This document shows positions 17,096 to 25,215 of a stretch of DNA of 64,000 bases, one piece after another. A model generated the notes under the pieces. It ran no database searches and was not told where the DNA came from. It saw only the letters and a program-made list of their open reading frames with translations. Source of the stretch: Brachybacterium epidermidis (GTDB lineage Bacteria > Actinomycetota > Actinomycetes > Actinomycetales > Dermabacteraceae); assembly GCF_015209585.1 (NCBI RefSeq), contig NZ_JADEYR010000014.1, positions 23,754-87,753 of the forward strand, read 5' to 3'. Within the stretch, counting starts at the first letter, position 1, and every line of letters starts with the position of its first letter. Position numbers and translations under genes: made by a program.

Positions 17096-18751
17096 GTGCT
17101 TTCCTCTGATTTCGCGCGCCTCGGCGTGCCCTCCGTGCTGAGCGACGCGCTCGCGCCCCTCGGCATCACCTCCCCCACCCCCATCCAGGCAGCCACCCTG
17201 CCTGACTCCCTCGCCGGCCGGGACGTGCTGGGCCGCGGCCGCACCGGCTCCGGCAAGACCTACGCCTTCCTGCTGCCCCTGGTGGCGCGCCTGCAGGAGA
17301 GCGCCCGCAAGCGCAGCCCGCGCAAGCCGCGCTCCCTGGTGCTGGCCCCCACCCGCGAGCTGGCCGCCCAGATCGCCGAGTCCCTCGCCCCGCTGGCGAA
17401 GGCCACCGGGCTGCGCACCGCCACCGTGTTCGGCGGTGTCGGCCAGAAGCCCCAGGTGGACGCGCTCGAGCGCGGGCTCGACGTGCTGATCGCGTGCCCC
17501 GGCCGCCTGCTGGACCTGATGGGCCAGGGCCACGCCGACCTCTCCGCCATCGAGATCACGGTGCTGGACGAGGCCGACCACATGGCCGACATGGGCTTCC
17601 TGCCGATGGTGCGCCGCATCATGGACAAGACCCCCTCCAAGGGCCAGCGCATGCTGTTCTCCGCCACCCTGGACGCCGGAGTGGGCACGTTGGTCAAGCA
17701 GTACCTGCACTCCCCCGTCACCCATGAGGCCGATCCGGCCACCGCCACGGTCACGAAGATGGAGCACCACGTGCTCGAGGTGAGCGCGGACGACCGCTTC
17801 GATGTGCTGCTGGACCTGGCCTCCGCACCCGGCCGCACCATCCTGTTCACACGCACCAAGTACGGGGCGAAGAAGCTGACCAAGAAGCTGGTGCAGAGCG
17901 GCGTGGACGCCGTGGAGCTGCACGGCAACCTCTCCCAGGGCGCACGCACCCGCAACCTGGAGGCCTTCGGGTCCGGCGGGGCCACCACCCTGGTCTCCAC
18001 CGACATCGCCGCCCGCGGGATCCACGTGGACGAGGTGTCCCTGGTGGTGCACGCCGATCCGCCCGTGGAGCACAAGGCATACCTGCACCGCTCGGGCCGC
18101 ACCGCCCGCGCGGGCGAGGCGGGCACCGTGATCACGGTGCAGACGCCGGACCAGCGCGGTGATGTGAGCTCCCTGATGCGGGCCGCGAAGATCCGCCCCC
18201 AGGTGCACTCCGCAGTGCGCGCCGGCGCCGAGGTGCTACAGCGCCTCGCGCCCGGGGAGCGCGTACTGGGCGAGGTGCCCGATCGCACTCCGGTGCAGGA
18301 GCCCGGCGAGCGTGGCGGCGCGGTTCGTGGCACCGGTGGCGGTCGACGCTCCGGCGCAGGCCGCGGCAACGGTGGCCGTGGAGTCAACGGCGGCAATGCC
18401 GGTGGCGGTCAGGGTCGGCGTCGCTCCGGCGGCGGTTCGGCTCGTCCCGACGCAGAGGCCGGCGGGTCCGGATCCGGGCGCTCCGGCGGCGGTTCGGCTC
18501 GTCCCGACGCAGAGGCCGGCGGGTCCGGATCCGGGCGCTCCGGCGGCGGTCGCCCCGGTGACCGTGCGGGTCGTTCCGGCGCCGGCCGCTCCGGCGGTGC
18601 CGGGCGCTCCGGTGATGGCCGCTCGGGCTCGGGGCGCTCCGGTGATGGCCGCTCGGGCTCGGGGCGCTCCGGCGGTACCGCGTACTCGACATCCTCCCCG
18701 GGCGCCGGCGGTGGCCTGGCCGCGTTCTCCTCCGGTCGACGCTCGCGCTGA
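17096..18751 (+). CDS. DEAD-box ATP-dependent RNA helicase
   Basis: A 551-residue DEAD-box protein. It has the Q motif (ITSPTPIQAATLPDSLAGRD), motif I GRTGSGKT, Ia APTRELAAQ, motif II as DEAD (VLDEADHMADMG), motif III SAT and motif VI HRSGRTARAG. The helicase core ends near residue 380. The last 150 residues are Gly/Arg/Ser-rich with exact duplicated blocks, a basic RNA-binding tail. Its roles are RNA remodelling in ribosome assembly, decay or cold adaptation. The start is a GTG at 17096; the open frame is continuous with the family N-terminus (FARLGVPSVLSDALAPLGI). Confidence 0.95.
   Translation: MLSSDFARLGVPSVLSDALAPLGITSPTPIQAATLPDSLAGRDVLGRGRTGSGKTYAFLLPLVARLQESARKRSPRKPRSLVLAPTRELAAQIAESLAPLAKATGLRTATVFGGVGQKPQVDALERGLDVLIACPGRLLDLMGQGHADLSAIEITVLDEADHMADMGFLPMVRRIMDKTPSKGQRMLFSATLDAGVGTLVKQYLHSPVTHEADPATATVTKMEHHVLEVSADDRFDVLLDLASAPGRTILFTRTKYGAKKLTKKLVQSGVDAVELHGNLSQGARTRNLEAFGSGGATTLVSTDIAARGIHVDEVSLVVHADPPVEHKAYLHRSGRTARAGEAGTVITVQTPDQRGDVSSLMRAAKIRPQVHSAVRAGAEVLQRLAPGERVLGEVPDRTPVQEPGERGGAVRGTGGGRRSGAGRGNGGRGVNGGNAGGGQGRRRSGGGSARPDAEAGGSGSGRSGGGSARPDAEAGGSGSGRSGGGRPGDRAGRSGAGRSGGAGRSGDGRSGSGRSGDGRSGSGRSGGTAYSTSSPGAGGGLAAFSSGRRSR
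18424..18663 (+). repeat. Exact in-frame repeats in the helicase tail
   Basis: A 57-base unit occurs twice without mismatch (18424-18480, 18481-18537), encoding a 19-residue block with SGGGSARPDAEAGGSGSGR. A second 30-base unit is exactly duplicated at 18604-18633 and 18634-18663. Both are multiples of three, so expansion changes tail length only. Exact identity indicates recent duplication or gene conversion. Confidence 0.9.
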
Positions 18752-18835
18752 TCCGATCATGAGCGAGGACGGGGCGCATCCTGCTCCGACCCGGTAGCGT
18801 TCCACCGCGCGCACAGTTCACGAGCGGAGAGACCC

Positions 18836-19858
18836 GTGCAGACCGATCCGAACCCCACCGGCCCCGGCGACGCTCCGGAGGCGCAGCCGCGCCGCCCGGA
18901 CGCCCCCTCGTCGTCGGCCGTCGATCTCACGCGCTTCGCCTGGCTGTCGATCGCGGCGGCTGTGGCCACGATCGCCCTGAAGACGGGCGCCTGGGCGATG
19001 ACCGGCTCGGTGGGCCTGCTCTCCGACGCCGCGGAGTCCACCGTGAACCTGGTGGCCGCGGTAGTGGCGCTGATCGCGCTGAAGGTCGCGGCCCGCCCGG
19101 CCACCGAGCGCTTCCTGTACGGCCGCGCCAAGGCCGAGTACTTCTCGGCCGCGGTGGAGGGCGCGATGATCTTCGTGGCCGCCGCGGTCATCCTGGTCAC
19201 CGCCGTGGAGCGGTTCGTGAACCCGCAGCCCCTGGAGAACGTGGGCTGGGGCCTGGCGATCTCGGTGATCGCCTCGATCATCAACGGTGCGGTGGCCTTC
19301 GTGCTGATCAGGGCCGGGCGGCGCTACCGCTCCATCACCCTGCGGGCGGACGGCCGCCACCTGCTGACCGACGTGTGGACCTCGGTGGGAGTGATCATCG
19401 GGGTGGGCCTGGTGGCGCTGACGGGCTGGGAGCGGCTGGACGCCGTGGTGGCCTTCGCGGTGGGCGTGAACATCATCGTCACCGGGATCTCCCTGATGCA
19501 CGAGTCCGTCTCCGGCCTGCTGGACAAGGCGCTCTCGGACGAGGATCACGAGGTCATCACCGAGATCCTGCGCCGCCGCACCGACGGCACGGTCACCTTC
19601 CACGGCCTGCAGACCCGCGAGGCCGGGCAGCAGAAGTTCATGAACGTGCACGTGCTGGTGCCCGACGAGTGGACCGTCAAGCACGGCCACGACTACATCG
19701 AGGACCTGGAGCGGGAGCTCATGGGCCGCCTGCCGGAGCTCACGGTGCTCACCCACCTCGAGCCGATCTCCGATCCCACCAGCTACGAGGACATCCCCGC
19801 GGCGCACGTGCGGATCCACGACGACGACCACGATCCGACCCGACCCCCACAGCTCTAG
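18836..19858 (+). CDS. Cation diffusion facilitator (CDF) metal efflux protein
   Basis: A 340-residue CDF transporter. It has six helices starting at FAWLSIAAAVATIALKTGAW; TM2 and TM5 carry the metal-site patterns (GSVGLLSDAAESTVNL and RADGRHLLTDVWTS, i.e. D-x3-E and H-x3-D). The cytoplasmic C-terminal domain spans about residues 220-330 with a His-rich end (HVRIHDDDHDP). It exports Zn2+, Fe2+, Co2+ or similar ions by proton antiport; the HD-type TM5 site suggests Zn or Fe/Co. It starts at GTG with GAGCGGAGAG upstream. Confidence 0.93.
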   Translation: MQTDPNPTGPGDAPEAQPRRPDAPSSSAVDLTRFAWLSIAAAVATIALKTGAWAMTGSVGLLSDAAESTVNLVAAVVALIALKVAARPATERFLYGRAKAEYFSAAVEGAMIFVAAAVILVTAVERFVNPQPLENVGWGLAISVIASIINGAVAFVLIRAGRRYRSITLRADGRHLLTDVWTSVGVIIGVGLVALTGWERLDAVVAFAVGVNIIVTGISLMHESVSGLLDKALSDEDHEVITEILRRRTDGTVTFHGLQTREAGQQKFMNVHVLVPDEWTVKHGHDYIEDLERELMGRLPELTVLTHLEPISDPTSYEDIPAAHVRIHDDDHDPTRPPQL

Positions 19859-19891
19859 GCTCAGCCACCCGGCGCGCCCAGCCGCTATGGC

Positions 19892-19897
19892 TAAGCT
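19892..19897 (+). promoter_or_regulatory. -10 box of leaderless promoter for the LLM oxidoreductase
   Basis: TAAGCT lies six bases before the ATG at 19904, again with no Shine-Dalgarno sequence. Confidence 0.5.
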
Positions 19898-19903
19898 CCT
19901 GGC

Positions 19904-20935
19904 ATGACTTCCTCTGCCAACGGATCCACACCCCACGTCCCCCTGTCGATCCTGGACCTGGTGCCCATCTCGGAGGGCCAGTCCACCCGGGAGGCGATCG
20001 CCGCCTCGATGGAGGGCGCCCAGGCCGCCGACAGGCTCGGCTACGAGCGCTACTGGTTCGCCGAGCACCACAACACCGACGCCCTGGCCTCCAGCGCCAC
20101 CAGCCTGCTGATCGACCGGGCCGCCTCACTCACGCAGCGGATCCGAGTGGGATCAGGGGGCATCATGCTGCCCAACCACTCGCCCCTGGCGGTGATCGAG
20201 CAGTTCGGCACCCTGGTGCAGTTCCACGGGGACCACATCGACCTGGGTCTGGGCCGCGCGCCGGGCACCGATCAGCTCACCGCACAGCTGCTGGCCCGCA
20301 CCTCGGCGGAGCCGCATGCCTTCATCGCCGCGGTGGAGCAGATGCGGGACTGGTCTCGCAACGAGCCCACCGGTGGTCTGCCCATCAGCGCGTCGGTGGC
20401 CAAGGGCACCGAGGTGCCGATGTGGATCCTGGGCTCCACCGCCAACGGGGCCCGGCTGGCCGCCCAGCTGGGGATGCCGTTCTCGGTGGCCTCCCACTTC
20501 GCCCCGTTCCAGTACCTGCATGCGCTGGAGGTGTACCGCGACAACTTCGATGCCGATGCCCCCTCCGCCCAGATCTCCGCACCGCGCACCATGGTGGGGG
20601 TGAACCTGGTGGTGGCCGAGTCCGACGAGGAGGCGCAGCGACAGTTCACCACGCTGCAGCAGATGTTCCTGGGCGTGGTCACCGGGCAGCGGCAGAAGAT
20701 CCAACCGCCGCGCCCGATCGGGGAGGTGGCCCCGGAGCATCTGATCTCCCAGGTGGACCAGACCCTCTCCATCCGGGCCGTGGGCTCGCCCGCCACCGTG
20801 GTCGATCAGCTCGAGCAGATCGTGACCACCACCGGGGCCGACGAGCTGATCCTCACCGCCTACCACTTCGATCCGGCAGACCGACTGCGCGGCCTGGAGC
20901 TGCTGGCCGAGGCCTGGGGGCTCACTGCGGTCTGA
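19904..20935 (+). CDS. LLM-class flavin-dependent oxidoreductase
   Basis: A 343-residue luciferase-like monooxygenase of group 1. It shows SILDLVPISEGQ, the YWFAEHHNTDALASSATSLL signature, VGSGGIMLPNHSPLAVIEQFGTL, LGLGRAPGTD and a C-terminal GSPATVVDQLEQ. These enzymes use FMNH2 (or F420 in related groups) with O2 to oxidise organic substrates. The group 1 motifs favour FMN. The physiological substrate is unknown. It is a single gene; the next gene has its own promoter and an inverted repeat lies between. Confidence 0.9.
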   Translation: MTSSANGSTPHVPLSILDLVPISEGQSTREAIAASMEGAQAADRLGYERYWFAEHHNTDALASSATSLLIDRAASLTQRIRVGSGGIMLPNHSPLAVIEQFGTLVQFHGDHIDLGLGRAPGTDQLTAQLLARTSAEPHAFIAAVEQMRDWSRNEPTGGLPISASVAKGTEVPMWILGSTANGARLAAQLGMPFSVASHFAPFQYLHALEVYRDNFDADAPSAQISAPRTMVGVNLVVAESDEEAQRQFTTLQQMFLGVVTGQRQKIQPPRPIGEVAPEHLISQVDQTLSIRAVGSPATVVDQLEQIVTTTGADELILTAYHFDPADRLRGLELLAEAWGLTAV

Positions 20936-20970
20936 GACTCCGGCCCTGCAACGGCACCGCCGCCTGAGCT

Positions 20971-20998
20971 GCCCGTTCATCTGGCGATATGAACGGGC
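20971..20998. repeat. Perfect 10-bp inverted repeat before the SAM hydrolase gene
   Basis: GCCCGTTCAT and ATGAACGGGC flank an 8-base spacer. No T-run follows. It lies 35 bases after the oxidoreductase stop and 21 bases upstream of the SAM hydrolase -10 box, covering where a -35 would be, so it may be an operator or a weak terminator. Confidence 0.65.
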
Positions 20999-21018
20999 GT
21001 CACCTGCCGCGATGTGGG

Positions 21019-21024
21019 GATAAT
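21019..21024 (+). promoter_or_regulatory. -10 box of leaderless promoter for the SAM hydrolase-ECF operon
   Basis: GATAAT is followed by six bases and the GTG at 21031. There is no ribosome binding site. This would start the operon transcript at the start codon itself. Confidence 0.5.
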
Positions 21025-21030
21025 GCTCGG

Positions 21031-21870
21031 GTGCACCCCCTCGTCCTGCAATCCGACTTCGGCCTCGACGACGGTGCGGTCAGCGCCATGTACGGCGTGG
21101 CCGTCGCTGTCGACCCGGGTCTTCGCATCCACGACCTCACCCACAACATCCCTCCCTACGACATCTGGGAGGGCTCCTACCGGCTGGCCCAGGTGATCTC
21201 CTACTGGCCGGCAGGAACGGTGTTCGTCTCCGTCGTCGATCCCGGCGTGGGCTCGGACCGCCTGAGCGTGGTGGCCCGCACCCGCAGCGGCCACCTCGTG
21301 GTCACGCCCGACAACGGCACCCTCACCCATCTGCACAGCATCTTCGGCATCACCGAGCTGCGCCTGATCGACGAGACGGTGAACCGCCGGGCGGGCTCCG
21401 AGGAGTCCTACACCTTCCACGGTCGCGACATCTACGCCTACACCGGGGCCCGCCTCGCTTCCGGAGCGATCACCTACGAGCAGGTGGGGCCCGCGGTGCC
21501 GCTCGAGGAACTGGTCTCCCTGCCCCTGGTGGAGCCTCGGGCCGATGGCGGCGGTGTCCACGGCACCATCGACACCCTCGATGTGCGGTACGGGTCCCTG
21601 TGGACGTCCATCCCCCGGGAGCTGTTCCGGGAGCTCGGCATCGGCCACGGTGGTCGGGTCACGGTGCGGGTGAGCCATTACGACGCCGTGGTGCACGCCG
21701 CACAGATGACCTACGCCCGCAGCTTCGCGGACGTGGAGGTGGGAGAGTCGCTGCTGTACGTGAACTCCCTGGACCGGATGGCGGTGGCCATCAATCGTGG
21801 TCACTACGCGCGAGCCTTCTCCCTGGGCACCGGCACTTCCTGGAAGGTGAGGCTCGAGCCGGCCCCCTGA
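21031..21870 (+). CDS. S-adenosyl-L-methionine hydrolase (DUF62 / SAM hydroxide adenosyltransferase)
   Basis: A 279-residue member of the DUF62 family, which splits SAM with water to adenosine and methionine and is related to fluorinases and chlorinases. Family features are VLQSDFGLDDGAVSAMYGV, LTHNIPPYDIWEG, VVDPGVGSDR, TPDNGTLTHL and FHGRDIYA, with a beta-barrel C-terminal domain. GTG at 21031 is chosen because the family begins at the first strand (PLVLQSDFG) and because of the leaderless -10; a longer frame from 20989 would start in the inverted repeat. The ECF transporter genes start 53 bases later. A link to adenosine/methionine or vitamin salvage is inference. Confidence 0.9.
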   Translation: MHPLVLQSDFGLDDGAVSAMYGVAVAVDPGLRIHDLTHNIPPYDIWEGSYRLAQVISYWPAGTVFVSVVDPGVGSDRLSVVARTRSGHLVVTPDNGTLTHLHSIFGITELRLIDETVNRRAGSEESYTFHGRDIYAYTGARLASGAITYEQVGPAVPLEELVSLPLVEPRADGGGVHGTIDTLDVRYGSLWTSIPRELFRELGIGHGGRVTVRVSHYDAVVHAAQMTYARSFADVEVGESLLYVNSLDRMAVAINRGHYARAFSLGTGTSWKVRLEPAP

Positions 21871-21923
21871 TCCCGATCCTCTCCCCGCCCCCTCGACCAG
21901 CCCCGTCCCCAGCAGAGGTAGCC

Positions 21924-22475
21924 ATGTCCGCTCCCATTCCCCGTCGTCCAGGTCGTCGCCATCGGCATCGGCGCCGCCCTGTTCTTCGTCCTCGGCCGCT
22001 TCGTGGCCATCCCCCCCCGATCCCCAACACCTCCATCTCCATCCAGTACGCGATCCTCGCGGTGCTGGCCGTGCTCTACGGCCCCTGGGTCGGACTGTTG
22101 GTCGGACTGATCGGCCACCTGCTGATCGACGTCACCGGCTACGGCATCTGGTTCAGCTGGGAGCTGGCCTCCGGCGTGTTCGGCCTGGTGGTCGCGCTCC
22201 TGTTGCTGCGCCACCGGATCCACGACGGCGAGTTCTCCGCCGCGACCGCCCTGCGCTTCGTGGCGGCGGTGGCGGTGGCCCACGCGGCGGCCTGGCTGCT
22301 GATCGCACCGCTGGGCGATGTGCTGATCTACTCCGAGCCCGCCGGGAAGGTGTGGGCCCAGGGCGCAGTGGCATTCGCCGCCAACACCATCACCACCGCG
22401 GTGCTGGGCACCCTGATCCTCGCTGTCTACGCCCGCACCCGCACCAGGACCGGGTCCCTCACGGTCGAGTCGTGA
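21924..22475 (+). CDS. ECF transporter S component, N-terminal part out of frame
   Basis: The C-terminal 150 residues are a clear ECF substrate-binding protein: PNTSISIQYAILAVLAVLYG, then LIGHLLIDVTGYGIWFSWE and further helices. Residues 6-30 of the literal translation are Arg/Pro-rich nonsense. Read with one C fewer in the CCCC at 21939-21942 and one C more in the eight-C run at 22011-22018, that stretch becomes VVQVVAIGIGAALFFVLGRF followed by VAIPPPIPNT, the missing first helix. The two indels compensate, so the frame stays open. AGAGG precedes ATG 21924. The stop overlaps the ATPase start (GTGA). Substrate unknown. Confidence 0.85.
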   Translation: MSAPIPRRPGRRHRHRRRPVLRPRPLRGHPPPIPNTSISIQYAILAVLAVLYGPWVGLLVGLIGHLLIDVTGYGIWFSWELASGVFGLVVALLLLRHRIHDGEFSAATALRFVAAVAVAHAAAWLLIAPLGDVLIYSEPAGKVWAQGAVAFAANTITTAVLGTLILAVYARTRTRTGSLTVES

Positions 22476-24265
22476 CCACCGCCGACCCGGCACTGCCGGT
22501 GGATCGGCCCACCGACCCGATCATCGAACTGCGCGGGTACTGCTTCCAGTACCGCGCGCAGTCCGAACCCACCCTGCACCACATCGACCTGGAGATCAGG
22601 CGTGGCGAGAAGGTGGCGATCATCGGGGCGTCCGGGTCGGGCAAGTCGACCCTGCTCTCGGTGCTCAACGGTCTGATCCCCCACCATCACCGCGGGACCG
22701 CCACCGGCACCGTCCGGGTGTGCGGCAACGATCCGGGCGCCGTGCCGCTGGTGGAGACCTCGCGGCACGTCGGCACCGTCCTGCAGGACACCTCCGGCCA
22801 GTTCGTGGGCCTGACGGTGGGTGAGGACATCGCCTTCAGCCTGGAGAACCAGCAGGTCCCCCACGGGCAGATGCCCGACCGGGTGCGGAAGGCCGCATCG
22901 ATCGCCCAGATCGAGGACCGTCTGACCGCCTCCCCCCACGAGCTCTCCGGCGGGCAGAAGCAGCGCGTGGCGATGGCCGGGGTGCTGGTGGACGACGTCG
23001 AGGTGCTGCTGTTCGACGAGCCCTTGGCCAACCTGGACCCGGCGGCGGGTCGTTCGGCGGTGGAGCTGATCGACCGGCTGCACCGCGACCACGGCCGCAC
23101 CGTGGTGATCGTCGAGCACCGGCTGGAGGACGTGCTGCACCGCCCGGTGGACCGCATCGTGCTGATGGCCCACGGCCGCATCGTGGCCGATGCGCCCCCG
23201 GACGAGGTGCTGGTCTCCGGCCTGCTGGAGCAGCACGGGATCCGCCCGCCCCTGCACCTGGCCGCGCTGCGCCTGGCCGGGGCTCCCGCTCGAGCCGAGC
23301 AGCGCCCGTCGGACCTGGGCGCGATGCAGCTGGACGAGCGGCAGGTCGCGGCGGTGCGGCAATGGGTGGCCGCGGTCGGGACACCACCGGTGGGCCCCGC
23401 GGCGGGCCGCCCCGCCGCACTGGAGCTCGACGGCGTGGGCTGCGTGCTGCCCCGCCCGGGGGATGCGCTCGGCACCCGCGCACTGGAGGGTGTGAGCGCG
23501 CGCGTGCGCAGCGGCGAGATGATCGGGGTGCTGGGCTCCAACGGTGCCGGCAAGTCCACCCTGGCCCGCGTGATCTGCGGATTCGAGAAGGCCACGGAAG
23601 GTGTGGTGCGCATCGGATCGGTCGATGCGGCCCGTTGGAGCATCGCCGAGCGCGGTGCACAGGTCGGCTTCGTGCTGCAGGAGCCGGGCCAGATGATCTC
23701 CCGGCCCCTGATCACCGAGGAGATCGAACTGGGCATGCGGGCCCGGGGCCTGGACGAGCAGGAGATCGCCGCGCGCACCGCGCGGGTGCTGGAGGTGTGC
23801 GGTCTGCGGCCGTTCCGCTCCTGGCCCGTCTCCGCCCTCAGCCACGGCCAGAAGAAGCGGGTCACGATCGCCTCGATCCTGGCCCTTGACCCGCAGGTGC
23901 TGATCCTGGACGAGCCGACGGCCGGGCAGGACTACGCGCACTACAGCGAGTTCATGGACTTCCTGACCCGCATCAACGAGCTGGGCACCACGGTCGTGCT
24001 GATCACCCACGACATGCACCTGGCACTGGAGTACACCGACAGGGTGCTGGTGATGAGCGGAGGCCGCCTGCTGGCGGATACCGATCCGGCCGCCGCCCTG
24101 ACCGACGAGGAGCTCACCGCGAACGCCGACCTGGTGACCACGGGACTGTTCACCCTCGCCCAGCGCTGCGGGATCGGGGACCCGGTGCGGCTGGTGCACC
24201 GCTTCGTGCAGGCAGATCGGGAGCAGCGCGCAGGACTGGTGCCCGGGCAGGGAGCGGCGCGATGA
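22472..24265 (+). CDS. Fused ECF transporter ATPase (EcfA-EcfA')
   Basis: A 597-residue protein with two complete ABC ATPase domains. The first has GASGSGKSTLLS, LSGGQKQRVAMAG and LLFDEPLANLDP. The second has GSNGAGKSTLARV, LSHGQKKRVTIAS and LILDEPTAGQD. Actinobacterial ECF systems often carry this fusion. The GTG start overlaps the S-component stop by four bases, and its own stop overlaps the T-component ATG, so the three subunits are translationally coupled. It powers vitamin or nucleoside-type uptake together with the flanking proteins. Confidence 0.95.
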   Translation: MTTADPALPVDRPTDPIIELRGYCFQYRAQSEPTLHHIDLEIRRGEKVAIIGASGSGKSTLLSVLNGLIPHHHRGTATGTVRVCGNDPGAVPLVETSRHVGTVLQDTSGQFVGLTVGEDIAFSLENQQVPHGQMPDRVRKAASIAQIEDRLTASPHELSGGQKQRVAMAGVLVDDVEVLLFDEPLANLDPAAGRSAVELIDRLHRDHGRTVVIVEHRLEDVLHRPVDRIVLMAHGRIVADAPPDEVLVSGLLEQHGIRPPLHLAALRLAGAPARAEQRPSDLGAMQLDERQVAAVRQWVAAVGTPPVGPAAGRPAALELDGVGCVLPRPGDALGTRALEGVSARVRSGEMIGVLGSNGAGKSTLARVICGFEKATEGVVRIGSVDAARWSIAERGAQVGFVLQEPGQMISRPLITEEIELGMRARGLDEQEIAARTARVLEVCGLRPFRSWPVSALSHGQKKRVTIASILALDPQVLILDEPTAGQDYAHYSEFMDFLTRINELGTTVVLITHDMHLALEYTDRVLVMSGGRLLADTDPAAALTDEELTANADLVTTGLFTLAQRCGIGDPVRLVHRFVQADREQRAGLVPGQGAAR

Positions 24266-25092
24266 GCGCGCCGCTGCTGGGGTACGTGCCCCGCCGGGGC
24301 TGGCTGCACACGCTGACCGGGGTGTCCAAGCTGGTGCTGGTGATCGCGCTGGTGGTGGGGGCGATGATCAGCTTCGATGCCCGCTACCTGCTGGGGCTGT
24401 CCGTGCTGTCGATGGTGCTGTGGGGCGTCTCCCGGGTGCGGCTGCGCGACCTCGCAGTGGTGCTGTGGCTGATCGCGATCTTCATGGTCCTGAACAACCT
24501 GCTGATCTTCCTGTTCGCCCCCGATTACGGGCCGCAGCTGTTCGACTCCCGCACCCTGCTGCTGGACGGCCCGTGGCGGTGGGACCTGACCGCTGAGCAG
24601 CTGTTCTACCAGCTGGTCGTCACACTGAAGTATTTCGCGGTGCTGCCAGGGGTGCTGCTGTTCATCACCACCACGCGGCCACCGGAGTTCGCCTCTTCTC
24701 TGAGTCGCATCGGGGTGCCCTACCGAGCTGCCTATGCGGTCTCCCTGGCCCTGCGGTACATCCCTGATGTGCAGCGGGACTTCCGCACCATCTCCCAGGC
24801 GCAGCAGGCGCGAGGTCTGGAGGTGACCCGTCGCGTAGGGCTGGGAACGCGGATCCGCAATCTGACCTCGACGCTCATGCCGCTGCTGCTGGGGGCCTTC
24901 GACCGGATCGAGTCGGTGGCCGCAGCCATGGAGCTGCGCGGCTTCGGTCGCGGCAGGGGGCGCACCTGGTACGACCAGCGACCGCTCCGCACGCGCGATG
25001 TGCTGGTGATGATCGGGTCGCTGCTGGTGCTCACAGCCTCGATCGCCCTGGTGGTGCTGGGCAACGGCCGCTGGTGGAACCCGTTCGGGTGA
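24262..25092 (+). CDS. ECF transporter T component (EcfT)
   Basis: A 276-residue transmembrane coupling protein. Several helices precede the conserved cytoplasmic region with ISQAQQARGLEV and later AAAMELRGFGRGRGR; these Ala-Arg-Gly motifs contact the two ATPases. It completes an S-AA'-T set with no additional S genes nearby, so the T component may serve only this S protein or others elsewhere (group II). The start overlaps the ATPase stop by four bases. Confidence 0.93.
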   Translation: MSAPLLGYVPRRGWLHTLTGVSKLVLVIALVVGAMISFDARYLLGLSVLSMVLWGVSRVRLRDLAVVLWLIAIFMVLNNLLIFLFAPDYGPQLFDSRTLLLDGPWRWDLTAEQLFYQLVVTLKYFAVLPGVLLFITTTRPPEFASSLSRIGVPYRAAYAVSLALRYIPDVQRDFRTISQAQQARGLEVTRRVGLGTRIRNLTSTLMPLLLGAFDRIESVAAAMELRGFGRGRGRTWYDQRPLRTRDVLVMIGSLLVLTASIALVVLGNGRWWNPFG

Positions 25093-25215
25093 TCCCGGGC
25101 AGGTGACGGACTCCCAGCGAAGGCACTGACAACTCGGAGCCGGACGGATACGCTGGGCCGCACTGATTGTGACGCCCCTCACTGCGGGGCGCTCACCCTG
25201 AGGAGGAGGACCACG

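Noticed and set aside
18424..18663. CRISPR-like array
   Set aside because: Units are directly adjacent, without spacers, and in frame with the helicase gene.
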